From positions 466,744-530,743 of the forward strand of contig VWND01000080.1 in assembly GCA_009599575.1 (NCBI GenBank): 64,000 bases of DNA, given 5' to 3'. Every line of letters starts with the position of its first letter. Positions within the stretch are counted from its first letter, which is position 1. Under the pieces are notes generated by a model. The model did not search any database. It saw nothing but the letters and a program-made list of their open reading frames with translations, and was not told the origin of the DNA. The position numbers and the translations under genes are program-made. Shown piece after piece: positions 34,600-45,919 of the stretch. This DNA is from Blumeriella jaapii (lineage: Eukaryota; Ascomycota; Leotiomycetes; Helotiales; Drepanopezizaceae).

Positions 34600-35472
34600 C
34601 GGGCCATTTTTACGATTACGTATAATATTACGATCTACCTGACGAAAGCATACCTACTAAGAATTTCAGAAGGATTGTATTAAAAAGAAAAAGCGGAAAA
34701 TAAAAATCAATTCGATTATCGAAAACCCGGTATAGCGCCTTCGAATAACCGTCTTTACCGAACACAACCGACTCGACAGCATATTTGACGAAGGAAAAAG
34801 TGCCGGTAAAATACACGCGTTTGCAAACGCGTACAAATCAGGCGTTCGAAAAACAACTCGATGCCGCTAATTCGAAGTTTTAAAAATGCTTTTCAAAATT
34901 ACAAAAGAGCTGCGATACCGCGGGATCAAAAACCCGGGATATGCGTATTAAAAAAGCTTTTCCCCAATCGTGGTTTTTACTTTTTTTAATACGTATATAT
35001 TTTGTAATTTTCAAAAACATCGAAAGCCTTTTAGTTTCTAGTCTGCTGTTTGTTTGTTCTTTTTCTTTTTAAGCTTATTAGTTATACCACGTTTGCGTTT
35101 TCACGCGATTAACAGGTTATATTTATAACCGGTGCCGTATATATAATCCTTGGGTTTAAACCCAAAGCTTTACGCTTATACCTTTTTATTAACGGACCAT
35201 CGCAAAAGGCGGCGAAAAGCGTAGTCGACAGCAGCTTTAGCTGTATTAAAACGAACTGCTTTCGGGGTCGTACTTTTGTATTTAAATCCTTAGCTTAGCA
35301 CGTCTCCGTACCCCCTGGAAGGTCCTAGGAAGGCAGACCGAGTTATGGCTGCCCTCCGCTAGACGTTAATCAATACTACTACTACTACTACTACTACCCG
35401 AACAGCAACGATATACAATATAATTGTATTTACAGTATCTACAGTACTTACAGTCCCTACAGTCCCTACAGT

Positions 35473-35977
35473 ACCTACCTACCTACCTACCTACCTACCT
35501 ACCTACCTACCTACCTACCTACCTACCTACCTACCTACCTACCTACCTACCTACCTACCTACCTACCTACCTACCTACCTACCTACCTACCTACCTACCT
35601 ACCTACCTACCTACCTACCTACCTACCTACCTACCTACCTACCTACCCTACCTACCTACCTACCTACCTACCTACCTACCTACCTACCTACCTACCTACC
35701 TACAGTACCTACCTACCTACCTACCTACCTACCTACCTACCTACCTACCTACCTACCTACCTACCTACCTACCTACCTACCTACCTACCTACCTACCTAC
35801 CTACCTACCTACCTACCTACCTACCTACCTACCTACCTACCAGTACCTACCTACCTACCTACCTACCTACCTACCTACCTACCTACCTACCTACCTACCT
35901 ATCTACCTACCTACCTACCTACCTACCTACCTACCTACCTACCTACCTACCTACCTACCTACCTACCTACCTACCTA
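35473..35977. repeat. (CCTA)n microsatellite array, about 505 bp
   Basis: Nearly pure CCTA tetranucleotide with few interruptions (near 35,647, 35,702, 35,841 and 35,900). In frame it spells a YLPT repeat, an artefact and not a protein. Confidence 0.97.
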
Positions 35978-36058
35978 AGTAACCATTGTAATCAGGGACT
36001 TGCTTGCTTAGAAAAGAAAGGAAGTCGTCCTTCTCTTCTCTTCTCTTCTCTTTTTTTT

Positions 36059-36170
36059 CCATTTCCATTTCCATTTCCATTTCCATTTCCATTTCCATTT
36101 CCATTTCCATTTCCATTTTTCCATTTCCATTTCCATTTCCATTTCCATTTCCATTTCCATTTCCATTTCC
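36059..36170. repeat. (TTTCCA)n hexanucleotide array
   Basis: About 18 copies of TTTCCA with one break near 36,117. A single such motif sits at the equivalent place of the telomere-like units at 27.5 and 27.9 kb, so the array is an expansion within that unit. Confidence 0.93.
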
Positions 36171-36262
36171 AACCCAAACTACAACGACATATACCTACCT
36201 AATCACCATCATCAATATCACCATCATCAATATCAAAATCATCAATATCAAACTTATCAAAC

Positions 36263-36282
36263 TTACCCCTACCCCTACCCCT
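36263..36282. repeat. Interstitial telomere-like block 3
   Basis: TTACCCCTACCCCTACCCCT, a C4TA variant at the position homologous to blocks 1 and 2. Confidence 0.55.
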
Positions 36283-36353
36283 CCCCCCCTTACAAAAAAA
36301 AATTAAATAATAGTTTTGAATCTTTTTTTTTCTTTTTCAATTTCTTCGTTTTC

Positions 36354-36392
<39 letters not shown>

Positions 36393-37235
36393 CTCGCTCT
36401 TACTTATCCCATGAGAATCATGTCTCGGTACATGGCCAAACGCGTTCCTTCAGCTATCGCTGTATATCGTCCGTTCGTTCCCCGCTCGCGCGCGCTCCAT
36501 CCCATCCATCCCATCCATCCCATCTAGCCCGGGACCCCCCCTCCCTTCCCAAACAAAACATTCCCATCGCGATTAATCAATCAATCCATCTATAGACATA
36601 CATAATCGGATACCCACGAAGTCCCCTTCCGTACTCCTTGCGCACATCGTCGCCCGCCAATTTTTCATCTTTTTGCCACCCTCTCTCGTCGCTTCTGATT
36701 TCGTTCGTGCCACGGGTCATACTGGTAAATTCTGCAGCCCGCGCCTACACTCAGGCGAGAAAAAAAAAAAAAAAAAAGAAGCAGAGAAAGTACCACTTGG
36801 GACAAAGAGAAAAGACCTGTATGCTGAACCAGAGAACCCCGCGCATGCATGATATATCAAGACCAACCCATCCCAAAGAACCCCCCTGATCGTTGCACCA
36901 CAGCCTGGGAAGAAAAGCAACCCAAGGTCAGCGTGGACCTTTTCCCACTCCACAGCGCTCGCAAATGCATCAAGGTAAAAGCACAAACAAATCATCTTTT
37001 CGAGGTCATGCGCAGACGTATCGTACTGGGTCATGCATCGGTTAGGTTGTTCCCTCCAACCAACCCTCCTTCCCCGTTTAGTATGCAAACTTTCGAATGT
37101 TCGAACTGCTGAGAGGCACAAAAAGCTTTTTCGACTAGATGCAGGAGCATTCGAACTTTCGTTGGCCTAGCAGCTTGTTTTCCAAATTCAATTCCGCTGC
37201 GATCCAAGACATGAATGAATTCATCCCGAGCCAAT
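36283..37235. other. 3' flank of the Cid1-type gene; simple repeats
   Basis: A (CT)n run at 36,359-36,388, repeated CCATCCCATC near 36,497, and a poly-A run near 36,760. On the minus strand this is downstream of the nucleotidyltransferase gene. No independent gene is supported. Confidence 0.6.
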
Positions 37236-40200
37236 TCAAACACCTCGATCGCCATGGCCTCGACACGACTTTGCAGAAGCCGTGGGTCGATGGGTGGGCG
37301 TGGGGTCATGTACGCCATCTTGGCGGGGTTTAGCCACCCTTGCGCTCGTTGACATGAGCCGGATTAAAAACTTCTCGATACTCTTCACTTCGGGAGTGGC
37401 AACCTTCTTCTTGGACTTGGTGATCTTTTGCCAATTTCCAGGAGCGCCCTCGCTTTTGGACGCGCGGGTGTGACCATTGACCTTCGGGAGGGCCGCCGGG
37501 GGTGGTTGAAGCCCATGCTGCACCTGGCCACTCGATGCGATGGTAGATGAGTCGGTCTTGGAAGATTTCGTGTGCGAGTCGACGCCCTTGGGAGTAGTCT
37601 TGGTCAACCTCTTTTCAACGGGCTCGACCTTTCGAGTCGTTGTCGGTGATGGAGCTCTGTTCTCGTACACAGGCGACAAATGAACCAAGTCGTCTCGGGG
37701 AAAATCGTGACTTAATCCAATGTCGAGCGGGGAGATACCACCATTGTGACGGGACGGTCGATTACGAGAATTGGGCGACAATCGGATGTTGCCGCTCAAG
37801 TCAACCGGCAGAAACCCGTTGGAAACATGGATCGGCTGGGGCACGTGTCCGTTCGATAAGGAGGGCGTGGAAGGGATGACCCCAGCATCCTTCTTGGAGG
37901 GCACCGATCCATTCACGACCAATGGAGGCTCAGCTGGACCATCTTGACGGGTGTCACGAGGGGACACGTATTGCTCCACGGAGGCTTCACTCCCAGTCCT
38001 CGAAACCTGGGAAAGGGAATCCAGAGAGCCCGCCAAATGATCGCCACCACGTTCCTCTGGCACGAACCCGTCGCTGATGGAAGCTCTCCACTTCGGGATA
38101 GATAAGGGCACGGGATTCGACCCATTGACGACCCCGGGTGACTGGCAGTGCAGCGCTTTCAAGTTGTTGTTCGAGATGCCGTTTGGAAGATGCCCGGGAT
38201 TCAGCGGGCCCCCGGTGGAAAAGGAACGGTCATGACCGAGCGGCGACTGGGAGCGTGAGGGTCTCTTCATCCGGTCCAAGATGGACTGTGGTAGCTGCTC
38301 GGTCGACAATCGTCGTGGACCGGCTCGCGCGGGATCAAGATCGCCGAAAGTGGGAACCGGATGAGACATGGTCTGTTGTCTTCTCCAGTACGGAGTCGGA
38401 TCGTTGAAGTAGTACCCACATACTCCTTCGGCGTGCCTTCGTCATGAGGCGATGGCAGCGGTCCATAGCTCGGGTCCATGGCGGGCTCGGAGGCCTCATC
38501 CGGGATGAAGCTTGGGATGGCACTTCCGTTGACGGGTCGCGCGGAGTTGTAGATACCCAGTCCGGAAGGGCCGAGTCCCCCCCCGGGTTGAGCCAGCGGC
38601 GGCGGACCCGAACGGGTGGCGGGCTGGGACTGGGACCGTAGAGCGCTGCTGGACGGCCCATGACCAGAACCCGTCGTCACCGTCGTACGGTGCATGCTTC
38701 GTCGCAAATCGGGAGTGGCGGCGCTGAGAGAGGGCGACGGAGGATTGGTGGCGGGAGACTGGTAGTACATTTGGTTGGGGGGATACTGCATCGGGTAGAA
38801 GTACATCTCGGAGCGCAAGGGCACCGTCAGGGGAGGCTGATCAAAGGAGCTCGTTCGATTCCGATCGGTGGCGGGGGGGGGATTCGCACTGCCATTCCCT
38901 TGTCCGTGAGCCTGAGATTGCGCATACGCTTGGTTCTGCAGACCCTGCGCATAGAGCTGAAGCCTCAGATTGTTCTCTTGCGCCTGAAGCACCGAGTACG
39001 TGGCGTACAGGTCGTTGTGCAGCTGGGCTTGAGCTTGAGCTTGACGTTGGATCCAGGCATCTTGGGAGACGAGGTTGGGTGACATGGCGGGAAAATATGC
39101 AGGGTTGTAATTCTGGTCGAAAGCTCCAGCAGATGATCGTCGATTGCTGTTCCCGTTGCGACTGGGATGATTGTTGTGGCGATTTCCGCGACTGCCTGAC
39201 CCGCTTCGACTCCCCCCACCCCCGCGATTGGAAGAGGTCGAGGTGCTTCGCATAATGACAGCAGATTTCTTTGCGGGCGCTCGGACGAAGAGCCTTTCCT
39301 CCACCTTGGGAAAAACGTATTTTTCACAGCACTCGGCCAGCTTGCCCTGGGAGATCAAGTCGAACGCGCGTCTCAGCTCCAAATGAAGGCCTCGAAACGA
39401 GTTGTCGTCGGCCGTGTTACCTAAGTTACGACCCGTGTTGAAGGGCTCCTCCACGCACAAACGGTTGTTGATCGAACGATGCCAGCCCTTGTCCACCTTG
39501 GAGACCTGTCTCCCCTCACGCACCGAAATGACGGCGTTCTCGTAGTCGTGTTCATAGCCGTAGAAGCGGAAGAACTGGAATAGCAAGGCCCCCAGGCTGT
39601 CCTGGTTCTTTTCGCCAAACCCGACCAGTGCATCTAGATCATCGGCGAATGCGCTCTGGGAGCCATCCGGATGGGTCAGTTTGTTGTGTGGACGTTGGTG
39701 GAGAGATGGGAGGATCGGAGGATTTCGATTTTGGAGGAAGTAGATGATCATGCAAATCCACGTGTACGAACTGAGCGTGCAACCAAAAGCTGGAACGTGG
39801 TCAGCGAGTGACAGCACCGGGCGTGTGGTGTGCGCTTACCGGCATCATTGACGACCCTCGCCTTGGTCCAGTGCTTGATGATCATGGCGAGCGGGCGCAC
39901 GCGAGGGTCGATTTGGACGTAGGTCTTGACCATGCGCGTGTTCTCCAACGCCAGAGGGTTGTTGACGTTCATGTCGCACGCCAGTTCCAGCTCTGGATCC
40001 CAAATCTTGACGATCGGGATCTTGGCCTCGCCTATGCACACGACCTTCTTCATCCCATCTGGTACCCGGTCAGCGACGTCGTGGGTTCCGCACCGGGCGT
40101 GCTGCTCACTCTTCGCTAGCAGGTCCGCAATGATGCAGACATTCTCCATCCCTTTCCACTCCGTGGTGATGCATATATCCACTGCGTCAACGTCAGTGGG

Positions 40201-41239
40201 GGGGGGAGTCACAATCCCTGGGGTGCGGTCGACTGACCGTCGGATTCATCGGTACAGAGCAGATTGCCGGACGAGCCACATGCACCCGGATGTCGTGCCC
40301 GGGCCACTCGCGGTTGAACAGGTCCTCCAACTTCTTCAGCATGGCCTCCCGATTCCTCTCGCTCTTGGGCGTGGGCAGGAGGCTGTTGTACATCTCCACC
40401 ATCTCGGCGGTCAAGTCGTTCTCCTCGTCCTCCGTCAGCTGGGCTTTGATCTTCGCGTCATCTACCTTGTCGAGGAGTTCGTCTCCCAGGTTGTAGGCCA
40501 TCCGCCGCCGCGTGCCCGCCATGGCCGTCTCGTACTTGCACGGGATTCGTCGCGGGTGAGGCTTCGAAGGCAGTGCGAGGTTGGACTCCGAGTAAGCCGA
40601 GCGCGGCGAGTGGCTGTTCGGCGCGTTGGGGGACGTCTCGCGGGATTCGCACGAGAACCCCCGCGCCCGCTGGTGAGGGGTCGAGGGCACCGAATTCGAC
40701 TGCTGGGCCGCGGTGGAATGGTGGTGCTGGGCGTGGGCCCGGAGCGGGAGCGGCTGGCTCGACTCCGCCTTCTTGCCCGACATCCTCGCGGCTGTGTCTT
40801 TGGCCGTTACGACGAGCGCACGCTCTCCCTTGCTAGATTTCCGTTGCTCCTTATTCCCATGACCCCCCCGAGCCAACGAGACGCTGGATCGTGCCGTGGC
40901 GCCGCGGTCGCCGGCCCGGTTCCCCGGCAGAGCCTGGATGTGATGGGGGGAGAGGAGGGGAGGCAGTGGCGAGGACTGGAGGCTTGCGTGTCTCCCGGCC
41001 GTGAGGAGGAGTCGGTTGTAGTGGGCAAGCTGCGCGAGGTGGTAGGAGTGCTGCGGCGGGAGCAGGACCGGGATCAAGTCGAGATGCGGGGGCAGCGGAG
41101 AGGTGACGGCGAGACTCGAGGGAGGAGGCGGCGTGGAGCTGGGGACGAGGGTCGCGAGGGTGTTGCGCCGAACGAGTCTCGACCACTGTGTAGCTTGATA
41201 TTGATATTGCGGATGCCCGGAGGAATGCTGGCCCTGCAT
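37236..41239 (-). CDS. Cid1-type terminal nucleotidyltransferase (non-canonical poly(A)/poly(U) polymerase), with an apparent frameshift
   Basis: The likely start is the ATG at 41239. Introns with GT-AG ends are 40237-40182, 40109-40059, 39839-39790 and probably 38423-38380 (44 bp). The catalytic palm shows GSSGNLLCTDESD joined by splicing to VDICITTEW, with the two Asp of the D-x-D pair. PIVKIWDPELELACDMNVNN holds the third Asp. The central and PAP-associated domains follow (LAMIIKHWTKARVVND, LSSYTWICMIIYFLQ, GALLFQFFRFYGYEHDY). The C-terminal 500 residues are low-complexity. The enzyme adds A or U to RNA 3' ends. Just before GSSG, after GHDIRVHV at about 40,278, the frame changes by one base equivalent. 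Relatives have Phe here, so a 4-bp loss or a sequence error is likely. Confidence 0.82.
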
Positions 41240-44200
41240 CAAATCCACGGGGGCGGGGCGTCGTGTCGTCGATTCTCGATCTGGCGCGAGCTTCTGCGGT
41301 GGCGGCGAGGCGAGGCGAGGAGCGGCGAGGTGAGCAGAGGGGAGGTGAGCAGAGCAGAGGCGAGGTGAGCAGAGGGGAGCAGAGGGGAGGGGAGGTGAGG
41401 TGAGGTGAGGCCGGAGAGTGGACGGTGTTGTCGGACGAGACGCAGCGTCGGCCCCAGGGCAGCCACCGCGAGGTCGCGAGCGAAGCGGAAGCTGTGCACG
41501 GAGAACGAGCAGACGGGTGCCCTGATGATGCTCGTCGTCCGAGGCTGCGTGGACGTGAGAAGCAGTGCTGGCGGGGGGGGGGGGGGGGAAATTGGCCTGT
41601 TCCTCGTCCTGCAACGAACGGAGGCGTGGTCTGGGAGCGAACGATGGTCCTTGCCGACTCGCCGGGCTCGACGCAGCGAGGGCAAGATGCGGACGCCGAT
41701 GGATGTTGCGAGTGCGAGGCGACAATGGGAGACGCTCGTCGAGGCGGGAGAATGGGCGCGGAGGGGGGGGGGGAGGAGGGGAGGGGGGAGGAGGAGGAGG
41801 AGGAGGGAGGAAGAGGAAGAGGAAGAGGAGGAAGAGAATGGCGGCGGCGGCGGTGTTGACGGGATGTGTTTTCTCTCAACCCGGCGACGTGAACATCGAA
41901 AGCCGTAAGGTACCGCACAGGACCGTAACGAGGGTCGGCGCCAAGCGGTCGCGAGCGAGCATACTTCGGCACTGCGCTGGGCAGAAGTATATACAGGACA
42001 GGACAGGACAGGACCGCACCGGAGCGCCGTAGAAGGCACGAGGCACGAGGCATGAGGCATGAGGCTCGAGATGCACTAAGGCATGATGGAACGTGAAGTC
42101 ATTTATTCTCGAGGCAAATGAAAAGACGCGGGTGCTTGGGATGATTCACGTATGAGACGAAACCGCAGCCGCAGCCGCAGCAGCAGCAGCAACAACAAAA
42201 ACAACAACAACCACCACCACCACAACCACCTCGACAACCACCACCACCACCACCACCACCACCACCACTTCATCCCTTCACCACATCACACATGCATGAC
42301 GATTACCATTACGATGACAATCACAGCACTCTGCCTCTGGCGATGGCCCCAATTCTCCGGCGCGAGGTGTAGGATTGGGATCGGGTGGGGGCGGGGGACA
42401 CGGAAAGGCGTCTAATAATTCCGCAACTCTCCCTTCTTCCTTTCTCTCGTGCTTTGCTTCTTCCTTTGCTGCTGCTGCTTCTTCTCCGTCGTCGTCGTCG
42501 TCGTCTTCCTCCGCGCGCACCCCATCCCCCCCAGCGCGTGAACGGCCCCTCGACCCCGTCACCCCCGCCGGCTCGTCTGCGTCGGCCGCCCATCGCCCAT
42601 CGCCCATCCACGGCGTCGTCCTGGTGGGGTGCGGGCCCGTGGACGGGAGCGTCGCCGCCCGCGAGGGATCAATCAGGTCGCTCGGTCCGTCGGGGGGGCA
42701 CCAAGCCGGAGCGGACGGAGGTCCCATCGCTCGCGCCCATCAGCATCGTTCGTTGTTCGTGGTGGTGAGCTGAAGCGCCCTCGATCGTGCCGAGGCGCAG
42801 CTGAGATGCACCCGATCAAATGATATCGAGGCATCCTGCCTCTCGTCCGACGCGACAGAAGCCGGACCGCTCGAGCTCGAGTCAGGAGGGACAAACAAGG
42901 TTGCTCGGAATGTCCTGTACGGCAGGTCGGTATGTGGTAGGTGGTAGGTGGTGGGTGGGATGTGGTATGTTGGTGTGTACTCTACAGTAGGTACCGTAGG
43001 AGCATGTAGGTTGCATGTAGGTACAACAAGGTACCTCTCTATACGTCGTTTGTATGTATGTCCCATCGTAAGTCGGTCGTAGTGAGCACCGTCGACTCTG
43101 GCCATCGCGGCCCGGCCCTGGCAATCCCACGATGCTACTGTACAGTCCTGTCCTGTGCGATACTTTCGATATCCCGCGACCGGCGCTGGCCATCCGTCGC
43201 CATCCTTACCTACCTACTCTACTCTCTACTCTACTGTACATGACTGTTGGTCCTGACGTCTCCGCCGGGCGCAGGCGGGCTGGCCGTGGCGTTTCCCTCG
43301 CCGTGGACCGCAGCTCGCTCGCTCGCTCGACCGACTCACAGCACCTACGCACTCACCCACTCACTCACTCACTCTCCTCTCCGCGCAGCCGATCTCGAGA
43401 TTCCACCAATCCCCTTCAGACGTGCCCTCGTTCCTCGTCTCGTTCCTCCCCTCCCCTCCCCACGTCTGGCCGCCAGCCGCGCGGCGACATCGACATCGAC
43501 ACCGCGCCGCACACAGAACCGCACGCCTCCCACAGGGCGCCACGGGGGCCACCGCCGCCGGAGTCGTGGGCTTCCCTCGTCCGCCGCGAATGCAAGCCGC
43601 CAGGAAGGATTCGTTTCCCCCGCGATGCGCCGACCCGGACAGGTCTGACGGACGGTGTCCTGGCGGTGCTGGCGGTGCTGTAGGTATGGTGGGAGAATGG
43701 TGGGAGAATGGTGGGAGAAAGGGTGTGGCCGTACCCAGCCAGGTCCCGCGATGAAATCCACCCACCCGTGGGCCGTGTGTGTGTGCGACGCCACCTCCGA
43801 CCGCGATGCTAGACGGCTTGGCTGGGTTGGGTGCATCTGAATATAGCAGCAGGTCTGACATGCTTCGCACAGTTCTGTATTGTATATAGCATGCGGATAC
43901 GGTACGGTACGGTATGGTACGGTAGCAGCGAAGGTTCAATAACGGACACACGGACACGGAGACCTGGGAAAAACAAATGCCCATCTGATTGTCGTTCCTC
44001 TTACTTTCGGAAAATTAGAATGTAAAGCAATGCAGCGGACATTCCTAGCCAAGATCGCCATCCACTAGAAGGGGCATTCTTTTTTGCTTTTCTTTGCTTA
44101 GCTTTGCTGTGTTTCCTTTCTTTTCCTTTCCTGTCCTTTCTTTTCCTTTCCTGTCCTTTCCTATCATTTCCTGTCCTTTCCTATCATATCCTGTTCTTTC

Positions 44201-45872
44201 CTATATTTCCTGTCCTCTCCTGTCCTGTCCTTTCCTTTCCTCTCCCTTCCCTCTTCCCACGCATCAAACCAAACACCATCTACTCCCCCGCAAAAATGTA
44301 CATGCCGTGCTGGACATCTCAAGACCACCACGACCAGATGGATTTTGGAGGGGGGGAACAGGGGGCACGGGAGGAAAGGGGTCTCGGTGCAAGTGGGGTA
44401 AGAAGAAGGTAAGCAAATTACTTGAACTTTCACCGAAAACATGCTGGCTAACTCACTCACCACCCGCGTACGGCGTAAAAAGGGGGGGGGGGGGTGCAAT
44501 TCGGAAGTCCTGTACGGCACGGGACGGACTTACTTGGTGTACGTATTTCCAAGTGTATGCATTCCGTGCTACGCGCCCAACTCTTACGCGCAGATACATC
44601 GTCGAACGTACCTAGGTAGGTACCACACAGAAGAAGAAAAAGAAGAAGAAGAAGTGAAGCAAAGCAAAGCAAAGCATCACGACTCTTTCATCCGAGGACT
44701 CGGTAAACCATATCAGACGCCCCCCCCCTCCCGCGAAACCTTTTCTCCTTTCCCCTTATCTTCCTTCCTTCCTTTCTCTCACACATACTTCCGAACTCGA
44801 GTCAGCGGGCCTCACACCTGGTCGGTTGGTGGCCGGGCAAGAAAGGTAGCGTGTGTACTGTACCGCATCGACATACAGCACTTACTGTACCTACCTACTT
44901 ACCTCACTGTATAGTACCTACCTAGGTACTTCCCACAGTACTGTACTGTACTGTACTTCTCCCCTCTCTCTTCCATCTCGTATTCCCTCCTGTGCACGCA
45001 CCACGGAGCGAGGCTCTCCTGCTTAGACACCACACCACACCGTCTGCCTAGGTACTGTACTGTACTGTACGATATCGGGTGTATAGGTATTTATCTACCT
45101 CACCTACCTACCTACTGTACATACCTGCTTATTTCTGCGATGCTCAAGCCTGCTGCTGCATATCGCTTTCTACCAGATCAGCCACCAGTAGGTACCTCTG
45201 TACAGTACTGTACTTGTGGGAATACCCATAGGGGTCACGTGGAGTACTGTGAGGCAAGTTTTGAGGTACTGACTGTACAGTGCAGTACCTGGTAAGTACA
45301 GTACCTGGTAAGTACAGTACCTGGTAAGTACAGTACAGTACCTACCTACATACCTTACCTTACCTACTAGGTAGGTACATTAGATGGGTATGTGTAGGTA
45401 CCTACAGTATATCCATCCCCCATGCTGCACACCACACCACACCACACCGCATCCGCCGTATCTGGCAGTCAGCCTTCTCCGCATTTCCCTCACGCCTTTT
45501 AAGGCGTGCTGTCTGTCGCCGGAGCCATCCCGCCACGGAACGCTACCATGACGAGGGGAATTCCCCCCCCCCCCCCCCCGTGTGTCTTTCACGATGATTC
45601 CACCACCAACAAAAAAAATAAGCCTCGAGATAAGTATGTACAGTACCTAGATAGGTATGTATGTATCCAGACAGACAGACAGACAGACAGACAGATTAGA
45701 GGCGGGATTCACGAGCCGCGGCAGATCTGGGGCCGGCTTGAGGCTGTTTGTTAGGGAGGGATAGATGGGGACGTACAGTACTGTAAGATTAGGGATATAC
45801 TGTACAGGTAGGTAGGTAGGTATCTAGGTATGTAGTATATAGCATTTGGGATGAGATGTGAAATGAGATGGG

Positions 45873-45919
<47 letters not shown>

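Larger units (their letters stand above)
27913..35396 (+). mobile_element. TAC-tailed retroposon copy R3, split by a chromovirus
   Basis: The retroposon consists of 27,913-28,127 and, after removing the LTR element, 34,605-35,396, about 1.0 kb in all. It ends in CTCCGCTAGACGTTAATCAA and (TAC)n. It is flanked by a 12-bp direct repeat, CCCGAACAGCAA, at 27,901-27,912 and 35,397-35,408, and the repeat occurs once in equivalent units of the host array (with one change). A simple-sequence 3' tail plus a 12-bp target duplication indicates target-primed reverse transcription, as for LINE/SINE-type elements. No reading frame survives, and the right part is heavily AT-biased relative to copy R1. Confidence 0.8.

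Noticed and set aside
35424..35978. 184-codon frame spelling a YLPT repeat
   Set aside because: It is a direct translation of the (CCTA)n microsatellite; all frames are open because the repeat has no stop.
40851..42060. Long Pro/Ser/Arg-rich minus-strand frames upstream of the Cid1-type gene
   Set aside because: They arise from GC-rich simple repeats in the leader and promoter region, have no motifs, and are not joined to the gene by credible splice sites.
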